Positions 1 to 6,377 of a stretch of DNA of 8,992 nt are shown here, in pieces. Origin of the DNA: Ruminococcaceae bacterium UBA1447 (lineage in GTDB: Bacteria > Bacillota > Clostridia > Oscillospirales > Acutalibacteraceae); NCBI GenBank assembly GCA_002329225.1, contig DCTF01000041.1, forward strand, positions 10,397-19,388. Reading direction: 5' to 3'. The notes beneath the pieces were generated by a model. That model saw only the letters and a list, made by a program, of their open reading frames with translations, had not been told where the DNA came from and made no database searches. A program made the position numbers and the translations under genes. The first letter of the stretch is position 1, and each line of letters starts with the position of its first letter.

Positions 1-361
1 CCCCACAAAGGTTGACCGTTCCGCCGCTTATGCCGCAAGATATGTGGCAAAGAATATTGTTGCCGCAGGTCTGGCTCAAAAATGCGAAGTTGAGCTGGCT
101 TATGCCATCGGTATTGCCTGCCCCGTTTCTATCATGGTAGAAACATTCGGCACCGGCGTTATTGCTGACGACAGGCTCAGCTGCATAGTTTCCGAACTCT
201 TTGACCTGCGCCCCGCCGCAATTATTGAAAAACTTGACCTGCGCCGTCCTATTTACCGTCAGCTTGCTTCCCTCGGCCATGTGGGCAGAACGGATATTGA
301 CCTGACTTGGGAAAAAACGGACAGAGTCGATGACTTGAGAAAAGCGGCCGGTCTTGCTTAA
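1..361 (+). CDS. metK: S-adenosylmethionine synthetase (MetK), C-terminal part, 5' truncated by the window edge
   Basis: MetK makes S-adenosylmethionine from methionine and ATP in the cytoplasm. The frame is open from the left edge (first whole codon at base 2) and gives 119 residues, roughly the last third of a protein that is usually near 390-400 residues. The start of the visible peptide, [20 protein letters not shown], is the conserved core of the MetK C-terminal domain. It is followed by the family's [12 protein letters not shown] and FGTG stretches and by the C-terminal [20 protein letters not shown] segment. A GTG at 44 could be misread as a start, but the conserved sequence continues upstream of it, so the gene is cut by the window and not short in the genome. 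A hairpin lies 31 bases after the stop. The product is the cofactor for the radical SAM enzyme encoded next, but such proximity may be chance. The identification is secure. Confidence 0.97.
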   Translation, partial: PTKVDRSAAYAARYVAKNIVAAGLAQKCEVELAYAIGIACPVSIMVETFGTGVIADDRLSCIVSELFDLRPAAIIEKLDLRRPIYRQLASLGHVGRTDIDLTWEKTDRVDDLRKAAGLA

Positions 362-391
362 TCTTTAACAGACGCTTACGAATTGACTTGC

Positions 392-425
392 GGCCTGTCG
401 GAGGCGTTGCTTCCGGCAGGCCTTT
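392..425 (+). terminator. Hairpin after metK, possible weak intrinsic terminator
   Basis: Bases 392-402 (GGCCTGTCGGA) pair with 412-422 (TCCGGCAGGCC) in an 11-bp stem with one G-U wobble and a 9-base loop. Only three T residues follow (423-425) before GCG, so the U-tract is poor. The position, 31 bases after the metK stop and 40 bases before the next gene's ribosome binding site, fits a terminator or an RNA 3'-end stabiliser. The stem is seen directly; its function is inferred. Confidence 0.5.
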
Positions 426-454
426 GCGAATACGGGCGCTCAACGAAAAGTTTT

Positions 455-461
455 GGAGGGG
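455..461 (+). promoter_or_regulatory. Shine-Dalgarno site that fixes the radical SAM gene start at 465
   Basis: GGAGGGG at 455-461 sits 3-9 bases before the ATG at 465. An in-frame TTG at 453 overlaps this site and would leave no ribosome binding site of its own, so the ATG at 465 is the preferred start. Confidence 0.8.
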
Positions 462-464
462 AAA

Positions 465-2309
465 ATGTTCCCGAAAAGTCTTGAAAGATTTTTATTAAAA
501 GTGCAAAAGCCCGGCCGTTACACCGGGGGCGAGCTGAACAGCGTAATCAAAGACCCGAAGAATGCGGATATGCGCTTTGCCTTTTGCTTTCCCGATGTTT
601 ATGAAATAGGTATGTCTCACCTGGGGATGAAAATACTCTATTCCTTACTTAACAGCAGAGAGGATACCCGTTGCGAACGGGTTTTTGCCCCCTGGACTGA
701 TATGGAAGAAGTCATGCGCAGGGAAGATATTCCGCTCTACGGGCTGGAAAGCGGAGAGCCGATAAAGGATTTTGACTTTATAGGCTTTACCCTGCAATAT
801 GAACTTTGCTATACGAATGTGCTCAATATGCTGGACTTGGCGGGCTTACCTGTAAAAGCCGGGCAAAGAACCGGACTTACCCCCATTGTCATGGGCGGCG
901 GCCCCTGTGCCTGCAACCCCGAACCTCTGGCGGAGTTTTTTGACCTGTTTGTGTTGGGGGAGGGGGAAGAGGTCAATGTTCAGCTCCTTGAACTGTTAAA
1001 AACTCATAAAAAAATGAACTCTTCAAAAAAAGAGTTTCTGCTTGCGGCCTGCAAAATCCCCGGCGTGTATGTGCCCTCCCTGTATCGGGCGGAATATCAT
1101 CAGGACGGCAGGCTGTCGGCTATAAAGGCGGCGGAGGGTGCGCCGGAGACGGTTAAAAAAAGAACGATATCGGATTTGGATACCGTCTTTGCACCGGAAA
1201 AATTCGTGGTTCCCTTCCTTGAGATTGTGCATGACCGCGCCGTGGCGGAACTGTTTCGGGGCTGTATTCGGGGCTGCAGATTCTGTCAGGCGGGCTTTAT
1301 TTACCGCCCTATAAGGGAAAGGAGTCCGGAAGTAGTCAACTCCCAATGCAAAGCCCTGTGTGAGAATACCGGCTATGATGAAGTCTCCCTCTGTTCACTC
1401 AGCACCAGCGACTATACCCGTCTGGAAGAACTTTTACCCGCCTTGCTTGACTGGACGGTAAAAGACGGTATAAATGTGGCATTGCCGTCCCTGCGTTTGG
1501 ATAATTTCTCCAAAGAACTTGGCGAACAGCTTTTGGCGGTACGCCGTAGCGGGCTTACCTTTGCGCCGGAAGCGGGTACCCAAAGACTTAGGGATGTAAT
1601 CAACAAAAACATCACCGAGGAAGAAATACTGTCCGGTGCACGGGAGGCTTTCCGCGGAGGCTGGACGGCGGTTAAACTCTATTTTATGCTGGGCCTGCCG
1701 ACTGAAACCTCGGAGGACGTGGAGGGCATAGCCCGATTGGCGCAAAAAATAGTTGACGAGTTTTACTCCAACCCCGAAAAACCCAGGGGCAAGGGGGTAA
1801 ACGTTTCTTTGAGTGCATCGGGCTTTGTACCCAAGCCCTTTACTCCCTTCCAGTGGGAAGCGCAGAACACCCCGGAAGAGTTTAAAGAAAAGCAGATATA
1901 CTTAAAAGAAAAAATAACAACCCGAAAAGTCAGCCCGAGTTTTCACAATCCGCATATGAGCTTCCTCGAAGGGGTTTTTGCAAGGGGAGACAGGCGGCTG
2001 TCGGCGGTGGTGGAAACCGCCTGGCGTGACGGCTGTACCTTTGACAGCTGGGATGACCGCTTTAAATATGATATATGGCGGGAGGCTTTCAAAAAATGCG
2101 GTCTTGCCCCGGAGTTTTACTCATCAAGGGTGCGTGATGTCTCGGAACTTCTCCCCTGGGATCATCTGGATTACGGCATTACCAAGGCTTTCTTAAAAAG
2201 GGAGAGGGAAAAAGCGCACCGGGGCGAGACCACAGCCCATTGCCGGGAAAACTGTGCAGGCTGCGGCGCCGAAAAGCTCAACGGAGGGTATTGCCATGCA
2301 AGAGGTTAG
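465..2309 (+). CDS. B12-binding-domain/radical SAM protein, TIGR03960-type, function unknown
   Basis: This 614-residue protein looks like the TIGR03960 family of radical SAM proteins with an N-terminal cobalamin-binding-like domain. Residues about 30-180 form the B12-binding-like domain, including YEIGMSHLGMKILYSLLN and MGGGPCACNPEPLAEF followed by GEGEE. The radical SAM core follows, with CX3CX2C at Cys267, Cys271 and Cys274 (RGCIRGCRFC) for the [4Fe-4S] cluster, then LRLDNF, FAPEAGTQRLR and KLYFMLGLPTE segments typical of the TIM-barrel core. The tail carries Cys593, Cys597, Cys600 and Cys610, which repeats the CX3CX2C spacing. The reaction and substrate are not known. The stop overlaps the start of the DUF2344 gene by 14 bases, and in some genomes the two are reported as one protein or as a pair, so they probably work together. 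Family assignment is firm; function is open. Confidence 0.9.
   Translation: MFPKSLERFLLKVQKPGRYTGGELNSVIKDPKNADMRFAFCFPDVYEIGMSHLGMKILYSLLNSREDTRCERVFAPWTDMEEVMRREDIPLYGLESGEPIKDFDFIGFTLQYELCYTNVLNMLDLAGLPVKAGQRTGLTPIVMGGGPCACNPEPLAEFFDLFVLGEGEEVNVQLLELLKTHKKMNSSKKEFLLAACKIPGVYVPSLYRAEYHQDGRLSAIKAAEGAPETVKKRTISDLDTVFAPEKFVVPFLEIVHDRAVAELFRGCIRGCRFCQAGFIYRPIRERSPEVVNSQCKALCENTGYDEVSLCSLSTSDYTRLEELLPALLDWTVKDGINVALPSLRLDNFSKELGEQLLAVRRSGLTFAPEAGTQRLRDVINKNITEEEILSGAREAFRGGWTAVKLYFMLGLPTETSEDVEGIARLAQKIVDEFYSNPEKPRGKGVNVSLSASGFVPKPFTPFQWEAQNTPEEFKEKQIYLKEKITTRKVSPSFHNPHMSFLEGVFARGDRRLSAVVETAWRDGCTFDSWDDRFKYDIWREAFKKCGLAPEFYSSRVRDVSELLPWDHLDYGITKAFLKREREKAHRGETTAHCRENCAGCGAEKLNGGYCHARG
2283..2288 (+). 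promoter_or_regulatory. Shine-Dalgarno site for the DUF2344 gene, inside the upstream coding region
   Basis: GGAGGG at 2283-2288 lies 7 bases before the ATG at 2296 and inside the last codons of the radical SAM gene. It decides the start at 2296 over the upstream in-frame alternative at 2254, which has no such site and would add 14 residues unlike the family's N-terminus. Confidence 0.75.
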
Positions 2310-2970
2310 GGTATTTTTCTCAAAAACCGGGAATGTAAAATACATATCCCACCTTGACCTTTACAGGTCCATGCTCCGTGCCGTAAAAAGAGCACGCCTG
2401 CCGGTTTGGTATACCCAAGGGTTTAACCCTCAGCCCTATATAGCGTTCACTCTGCCCCTCTCTTTGGGCATAGAGGGTGAAAATGAGAGTATGGATATGC
2501 GCCTTGAGGGGGAAATGAGCTGCGAAGAACTTAAAGCGGCCCTTTCAAAGGTTATGCCCGAGGGTTTGAGTATAATCAATGTAAGGCCTGTTAAAGATGC
2601 GGCAAAAACAATCCGCTATGCCTCCTACCGCCTTGAACTTGAGTTTTTGTCCGCAGCGGATGCAAAGGCTTTTTATGAAACCGCTCTTGAAGTGATTGAA
2701 AAGGGCGAACTGATAGCCGAAAAGCCGGCAAAAAAAGGCAAGGGTAAAACGCTTAAAGAGGTCAACATAGTCGAACACGTTCAGCGGTTTGAAGCAAAAA
2801 TCGACAACAATTATGTTCTTATAGAGGCAACCCTTTCCGCCGGCAGCACGGCCAATCTTAACCCCTTTCTGCTTTCAGAAGCTCTTGAAGCTCAGTCGGG
2901 AATTGAAATTGCCGCCGCTGACATTATTCGAAAACAATTGTTTAAAGCGGACCTTTCGCCGTTTGAATAG
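2296..2970 (+). CDS. DUF2344 / TIGR03936-type radical SAM-associated protein
   Basis: The 224-residue product matches the DUF2344 family by its N-terminal pattern: a short strand (VRVFFSKTG), then YISHLDLYRSMLRAVKRA, then the YTQGFNPQPYIAFTLPLSLG block near residues 39-58. Family members usually sit beside, or are fused to, a TIGR03960 radical SAM protein, exactly as here. A lysine-rich stretch at about residues 143-154 (KPAKKGKGKTLK) looks like a basic linker between an N-terminal domain and a C-terminal strand-rich part. There is no signal peptide or membrane segment, so the protein is probably cytoplasmic. The gene starts 14 bases before its partner ends, which suggests translational coupling. 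No biochemical role is established that I can state; RNA or ribosome work is often guessed from neighbouring RNase and ribosomal protein genes. Here the next gene is rplS. Confidence 0.88.
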   Translation: MQEVRVFFSKTGNVKYISHLDLYRSMLRAVKRARLPVWYTQGFNPQPYIAFTLPLSLGIEGENESMDMRLEGEMSCEELKAALSKVMPEGLSIINVRPVKDAAKTIRYASYRLELEFLSAADAKAFYETALEVIEKGELIAEKPAKKGKGKTLKEVNIVEHVQRFEAKIDNNYVLIEATLSAGSTANLNPFLLSEALEAQSGIEIAAADIIRKQLFKADLSPFE

Positions 2971-3032
2971 TGCCATTTTCGGCCGCCGGAACGGAATTTT
3001 GCCAAAAATAACCGGGATTATTAAAAAAATAC

Positions 3033-3061
3033 TTGCAACACAAGATGCTTTATGCTATTAT
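3033..3061 (+). promoter_or_regulatory. Sigma-A-type promoter for rplS
   Basis: A TTGCAA -35 box (3033-3038) and a TATTAT -10 box (3056-3061) are separated by exactly 17 bases. A TGC triplet just before the -10 box adds an extended -10 element. This is the best promoter in the window. It lies 114 bases before the rplS start, in a gap with no gene, so it predicts a leader of about 105 bases. Confidence 0.75.
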
Positions 3062-3067
3062 GTCACG

Positions 3068-3174
3068 GCATTTGTTACCGTCATGAAAAGATGGGGTTTA
3101 ATGCTGAAACATTAAAGCTGATGTTCCTCTGAGGCCAAACCTTATGAACGTCTGAAAAATCGGAGGAAAAACCA
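3068..3174 (+). promoter_or_regulatory. Structured 5' leader of rplS, candidate L19 autoregulatory leader
   Basis: From the inferred transcription start near 3068, two hairpins precede the rplS ribosome binding site. The first pairs TTTAATG (3097-3103) with CATTAAA (3110-3116) around a CTGAAA loop. The second pairs GATGTTC (3120-3126) with GAACGTC (3146-3152), enclosing an inner stem GAGG (3131-3134) with CCTT (3140-3143) around CCAAA. GGAGGA (3162-3167) then lies in a single-stranded A-rich stretch before ATG 3175. An L19 leader family is known in low-GC Gram-positive bacteria, and position fits it; I could not compare this sequence with that model. A further pairing, GGGGTTT (3093-3099) with AAACCTT (3137-3143), would disrupt both the first hairpin and the inner stem, so alternative folds are possible. 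Confidence 0.55.
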
Positions 3175-3519
3175 ATGGATGCTCTCAAATTAATTACGGA
3201 AGATCAAATCAAGCAGGAAGTTCCCAAGGCCCTTATCGGTGATACCGTTAAGGTTCATGTGAAAATTCGCGAAGGCGACAGGGAAAGAGTTCAGGTCTTT
3301 GAAGGCACCGTCATTGCCCGCAACGGCAGCGGCGTTTCCGAAACCTTCACGGTCAGGCGTCTTTCCTACGGCGTGGGTGTGGAGCGTGTCTTTCCCTTCC
3401 ATTCACCCAACATTGTTAAAACGGAACTTGTGCGCGCCGGTAAGGTTCGCAGAGCAAAACTCTACTATCTGCGCGGCAGAGTGGGCAAGGCGGCCAAAGT
3501 TAAGCAGAAGATCGGCTGA
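3175..3519 (+). CDS. rplS: Large ribosomal subunit protein L19 (bL19)
   Basis: L19 is a 50S protein located at the interface with the 30S subunit. The 114-residue length is normal for the family. The sequence shows the expected order: [19 protein letters not shown] near residues 22-40, [12 protein letters not shown], the [19 protein letters not shown] block, HSPNI, and the basic C-terminal [23 protein letters not shown] ends 7 bases before the ATG. The gene has its own promoter and leader and is followed by a hairpin, so it can be expressed separately from its neighbours. In Bacillus it lies between trmD and rbgA (ylqF); here rbgA is present downstream after two signal peptidase genes, while rimM and trmD are not upstream. 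The identification is secure. Confidence 0.98.
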   Translation: MDALKLITEDQIKQEVPKALIGDTVKVHVKIREGDRERVQVFEGTVIARNGSGVSETFTVRRLSYGVGVERVFPFHSPNIVKTELVRAGKVRRAKLYYLRGRVGKAAKVKQKIG

Positions 3520-3550
3520 TTGCCGGGAATCGTCAAAACTGATTTTTTTG

Positions 3551-3576
3551 AAGGGGCAGACTTTGGTCTGCCCTTT
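3551..3576 (+). terminator. GC-rich hairpin after rplS, probable terminator or attenuator
   Basis: AAGGGGCAGAC (3551-3561) pairs with GTCTGCCCTTT (3566-3576) around a TTTG loop. The 8-bp core is perfect, and the three outer pairs include one G-U. No long T-run follows: after CTTT comes CGGGCATAATTTTA. GCCC (3570-3573) can also pair with GGGC (3578-3581), which competes with the main stem. The hairpin may be a weak terminator that lowers expression of the downstream genes relative to rplS. Stem seen; role inferred. Confidence 0.55.
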
Positions 3577-3613
3577 CGGGCATAATTTTACTTGGTGTTA
3601 AGAAGGCGAAAAA

Positions 3614-4222
3614 GTGCGAGTTAATGAGGAATATTGGATAGAATTCAGCCCCTCAGGGTCGGAGGATGAGAAAAAAGCACCGTTGATTTGGCGCCTGTTG
3701 TATGACTGGACAGATTCGGCGGTGGGGTCCGTTTTTATTATTTTTTTGCTTTTTGCCTTTATTTTTCGCCCTGTCGGGGTGGACGGAACATCTATGGTGC
3801 CCACGCTGAACAGCGGTGACTGGGTGGCTATAACCGGCTTCACTTTCAAACCCCGTCGGGGAGATATTGTTGTAATTACCCAGCCAAACGAGGTACGCGA
3901 ACCGTTGATTAAACGGGTGATAGCCGTGGGCGGGGACACCGTAAACATAGATTTTCAAAAAAGAGAAGTCAGTATAAACGGCAAGGTGCTGAACGAACCG
4001 TATATCAGCGAGCCGACACACCGCTTTTTTGATGTATCTTTTCCCCTGACTGTGCCGGAAGGGAAAATCTTTGTTATGGGTGATAACCGCAACAATTCAA
4101 AGGACAGCCGCTCTTCCGGTATCGGTTTTATTGATGAACGCTATGTTTTAGGCAGAGCCTGGTTTCGCTTTTATCCTTTTAAAAGCTGGCATATCGAGTA
4201 TTCGTCTTTTTCTTATGATTAA
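3614..4222 (+). CDS. lepB: Type I signal peptidase, first of a tandem pair
   Basis: This membrane-bound serine protease removes signal peptides from exported proteins using a Ser/Lys dyad. The 202-residue product has a 30-odd residue cytoplasmic N-terminal extension with an acidic patch (SGSEDE), one transmembrane helix at about residues 37-52, and then the extracellular catalytic domain. The catalytic Ser60 lies in GTSMVPTL, RRGDIVV follows at 81-87, the catalytic Lys100 is in KRVIAVGGDTV, and the family's GDNRNNSKDSR box comes near the C-terminus. All key boxes are intact. The start is a GTG at 3614 with AGAAGG (3601-3606) 7 bases upstream. The single TM helix and small size match the Gram-positive form. 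A paralogue follows 64 bases later. The assignment is very safe; its division of labour with the paralogue is unknown. Confidence 0.96.
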   Translation: MRVNEEYWIEFSPSGSEDEKKAPLIWRLLYDWTDSAVGSVFIIFLLFAFIFRPVGVDGTSMVPTLNSGDWVAITGFTFKPRRGDIVVITQPNEVREPLIKRVIAVGGDTVNIDFQKREVSINGKVLNEPYISEPTHRFFDVSFPLTVPEGKIFVMGDNRNNSKDSRSSGIGFIDERYVLGRAWFRFYPFKSWHIEYSSFSYD

Positions 4223-4226
4223 TATT

Positions 4227-4254
4227 TTTATTTACACCGATAATGGTTTATAAT
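4227..4254 (+). promoter_or_regulatory. Possible promoter before the second lepB
   Basis: The AT-rich 64-base gap between the two signal peptidase genes contains a perfect TATAAT at 4249-4254, 32 bases before the ATG at 4287. The -35 region is weak: TTTATT (4227-4232) gives a 16-base spacer but a poor match, and the better-looking TTTACA (4231-4236) is only 12 bases away. This would allow the second gene to be expressed on its own. Low confidence. Confidence 0.3.
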
Positions 4255-4273
4255 TAAAGTCCAGTCTTAAAAC

Positions 4274-4278
4274 GGGAG
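4274..4278 (+). promoter_or_regulatory. Shine-Dalgarno site that fixes the second lepB start at 4287
   Basis: GGGAG at 4274-4278 lies 8 bases before the ATG at 4287. The in-frame GTG at 4278 overlaps the site and would add only three residues, so the ATG is preferred. Confidence 0.65.
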
Positions 4279-4286
4279 TGTTTTGT

Positions 4287-4829
4287 ATGTCTTTAAGCGC
4301 AATAAAAGCCAGAATTGACCAGTTGCTTTATGATATGGCCTCAATAATCTTTTCCGCCGTAATCATAATAATGATTGTGTTCACCTTTTTCTTCCGCGTA
4401 GCGGGGGTAGTAGGCCCCTCCATGATACCCACTTTACACGACGGGGATAAACTGCTTGTTTCACCCGTTTTAAAAGAGCCCGCAAGGGGCGACATCGTTA
4501 TCATTATCCAACCGAACTTTTTACATAAGTCGCTGGTAAAAAGGGTTATAGCCGTGGAAGGGGAGACGGTGGATATAGATTTTGCAAGAGGCCTTGTTTT
4601 TGTGGACGGCAAGGTCATACAGGAACCTTATATAAATGGTAAAACCACGGATAAGCATGATATGGATTTCCCCTTAACGGTGCCTGAGGGAAAGGTTTTT
4701 GTTTTGGGTGACAATCGTCACCATTCCACGGACAGCCGCACTAAAGATATAGGTTTTGTGGATGAAAACTATATCTTAGGTAAGGTAATCGGCCGTGTTT
4801 TCCCGAGGGACAGTTGGGAGGTTAAGTGA
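4287..4829 (+). CDS. lepB: Type I signal peptidase, second of a tandem pair
   Basis: This 180-residue paralogue of the preceding gene has the same plan with a shorter N-terminus. A transmembrane helix covers about residues 19-36. The catalytic Ser45 lies in GPSMIPTL, ARGDIVIII follows at 66-74, and the catalytic Lys85 is in KRVIAVEGETV, with GDNRHHSTDSR near the C-terminus. FPLTVPEGK is identical in the two proteins and both have a GDNR...DSR...IGF(I/V)DE...Y(I/V)LG run, which points to duplication of one gene. The second copy lacks the acidic N-terminal extension and has VEGE where the first has VGGD. No catalytic residue is missing, so both enzymes should be active. The gene is 22 bases before rbgA and probably cotranscribed with it. 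Substrate preference cannot be read from the sequence. Confidence 0.95.
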   Translation: MSLSAIKARIDQLLYDMASIIFSAVIIIMIVFTFFFRVAGVVGPSMIPTLHDGDKLLVSPVLKEPARGDIVIIIQPNFLHKSLVKRVIAVEGETVDIDFARGLVFVDGKVIQEPYINGKTTDKHDMDFPLTVPEGKVFVLGDNRHHSTDSRTKDIGFVDENYILGKVIGRVFPRDSWEVK

Positions 4830-4851
4830 GCCGGTTGCCGGAGCGGTATAA

Positions 4852-5715
4852 ATGAACGATTTTCAAAAACAGAATGTGCAGTGGTTCCCCGGCCATATGG
4901 CAAAAACCCGCAGGCTTATTAAAGCGAGTCTGCCTATGGTGGATTTGGTGGCCGAGATTCTGGACGCCCGGGTGCCGAAAAGCAGCCGCAATCCGGAACT
5001 TCTGAACCTCATAGGCACAAAACCCAGAATCGTACTTTTAAATAAAAGCGATTTGGCTGATGATAACGTTACAAAACTTTGGGTGGAACACTATGCCGCA
5101 AAAGGGGTCAGCGCAATCCCGGTAAACTGTTCTTCCGGTAAGGGCGTAAACCGCTTTGCACCTCTTGTCCGCCGGGAACTCGGTGAAGTGATAGCCGCCA
5201 ATAAAGCCAAGGGCATGGTCGGCAAACCTTTGAGCGTAATGGTGGTCGGGATTCCCAATACGGGGAAGTCCACTTTTATTAACCGAATGGCCGGCAAAGT
5301 CAAGGCTAAAGCCGCCGACAAACCGGGTGTAACCCGCCAAAATCAGTGGTTTGACATCGGGGACGGCATTCGGCTGCTCGACACCCCGGGTATGCTTTGG
5401 CCCAAGTTTGAAGACCCCGAAGCGGGCAAAAAGCTTGCCTTTATCGGTTCGGTAAAAGATGAGATTTTAGATGTTGAATGGCTGGCCTTGCACCTGCTTA
5501 CGGCTTTAAAAACAGCCTATCCCGAGCGTATTGCCGAGCGCTACGGGGTTGAAGACCCTCAGCAGAGCACGGAACATGATTTGCTGGAAGCTGTTGCCCG
5601 GCGCAGAGGGATGCTTTTAAGCGGGGGCGAAACGGACACACTCAGAGCCGCCGTGACGCTTTTAGATGAGTTCAGAGGCGGCAAGCTGGGAAAAATTACA
5701 TTGGAAAGACCCTGA
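4852..5715 (+). CDS. rbgA: Ribosome biogenesis GTPase RbgA (YlqF)
   Basis: RbgA is a circularly permuted GTPase needed for a late step in 50S subunit assembly in Bacillus subtilis. The 287-residue product has the diagnostic N-terminal QWFPGHMAKTRR and permuted motif order: G4 NKSD at 64-67, G5 SSGKG at 94-98, then G1 GIPNTGKST at 133-141, G2 around PGVTR (Thr161) and G3 DTPG at 177-180. The C-terminal part (about 195-287) corresponds to the family's RNA-binding helical domain. GGAG at 4840-4843 lies 8 bases before the ATG. It is followed 29 bases later by rnhB, the same pairing as in B. subtilis, where rplS is just upstream. Its presence near rplS fits a shared role in the 50S particle. The identification is secure. 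Confidence 0.97.
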   Translation: MNDFQKQNVQWFPGHMAKTRRLIKASLPMVDLVAEILDARVPKSSRNPELLNLIGTKPRIVLLNKSDLADDNVTKLWVEHYAAKGVSAIPVNCSSGKGVNRFAPLVRRELGEVIAANKAKGMVGKPLSVMVVGIPNTGKSTFINRMAGKVKAKAADKPGVTRQNQWFDIGDGIRLLDTPGMLWPKFEDPEAGKKLAFIGSVKDEILDVEWLALHLLTALKTAYPERIAERYGVEDPQQSTEHDLLEAVARRRGMLLSGGETDTLRAAVTLLDEFRGGKLGKITLERP

Positions 5716-5744
5716 TTACCCCGAAAACTTTTTACAGGTGAAAA

Positions 5745-6362
5745 ATGGATTGGTATCGTTATGAGAATATGGCTGCGGAGCGGGGCTTTTTAAACCCTTG
5801 CGGAGTTGACGAAGCGGGGCGGGGCCCTTTGGCGGGGCCGGTTTTTGCCGCTGCGGTAATCCTGCCGCCCTCCTGCGATATTCAGGGCCTGAATGATTCG
5901 AAAAAACTTTCGGCTAAAAAAAGAGACGCTTTATTTGACCTTATCCGTGAAAAAGCCGTTGCATATTGTATTGCACAGGCTTCGGAAGAAGAAATTGACC
6001 GCCTTAACATTCTTCAGGCAAGTATGCTGGCAATGAAGCGGGCGGTGGAAGGCCTTGCCGTTAAAGCGGACTGCGCTTTGGTAGACGGCAACAAAATGCC
6101 GGAATTGGATATTCCCGGTAAAGCCCTTACGGGGGGCGACGCTTTAAGCGCCTCAATCGCCGCGGCATCAATACTTGCAAAGGTCAGCAGGGACAGGCTT
6201 ATGTTGGAGTTGGACAGCCGATACCCTCAATACGAGTTCGCCCGTCATAAGGGTTACGGTACCGCCCTGCATTACGAAAAGCTTGCCCTTTTCGGCCCTT
6301 CCCCGGTTCACCGTAAAACGTTTTTGAAGAACTTTGACAGAGCGAAGTATATAAAGAAATAG
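5745..6362 (+). CDS. rnhB: Ribonuclease HII
   Basis: RNase HII cuts RNA in RNA-DNA hybrids and nicks at single ribonucleotides embedded in DNA. The 205-residue protein has the N-terminal [13 protein letters not shown] motif with Asp22, Glu23 and the GRG loop at 25-27, NDSKKLS at 50-56, Asp114 in ALVDGN, and Asp132 before the [15 protein letters not shown] helix. These give the four acidic catalytic residues. Tyr171 in HKGYGT corresponds to the conserved tyrosine used to recognise the ribonucleotide junction. The length matches the compact form; the longer Bacillus enzyme has an extra N-terminal domain that is absent here. The ribosome binding site is AGGTG at 5736-5740, close to the ATG. The gene lies 15 bases before yraN, and both are likely cotranscribed. 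Confidence 0.97.
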   Translation: MDWYRYENMAAERGFLNPCGVDEAGRGPLAGPVFAAAVILPPSCDIQGLNDSKKLSAKKRDALFDLIREKAVAYCIAQASEEEIDRLNILQASMLAMKRAVEGLAVKADCALVDGNKMPELDIPGKALTGGDALSASIAAASILAKVSRDRLMLELDSRYPQYEFARHKGYGTALHYEKLALFGPSPVHRKTFLKNFDRAKYIKK

Positions 6363-6377
6363 TTTCGGGAGTGTATA

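Noticed and set aside
44..361. GTG at 44 as the start of a 105-residue gene
   Set aside because: Conserved MetK sequence continues in frame to the left edge of the window, so this is an internal valine codon.
383..388. TTGACT as a -35 box for the radical SAM gene
   Set aside because: No reasonable -10 box is found 16-18 bases downstream, where the sequence is the loop and 3' arm of a GC-rich hairpin.
2885..3115. A 76-codon plus-strand frame spanning the DUF2344 end and the rplS promoter
   Set aside because: It overlaps the DUF2344 gene in another frame, runs through the promoter and leader, and shows no family resemblance.
3513..3549. CGGC/GCCG stem at the rplS stop plus a T7 run as a terminator
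   Set aside because: The stem has only four or five pairs and the T-run begins about 17 bases later, so it does not form an intrinsic terminator; the hairpin at 3551-3576 is the better candidate.
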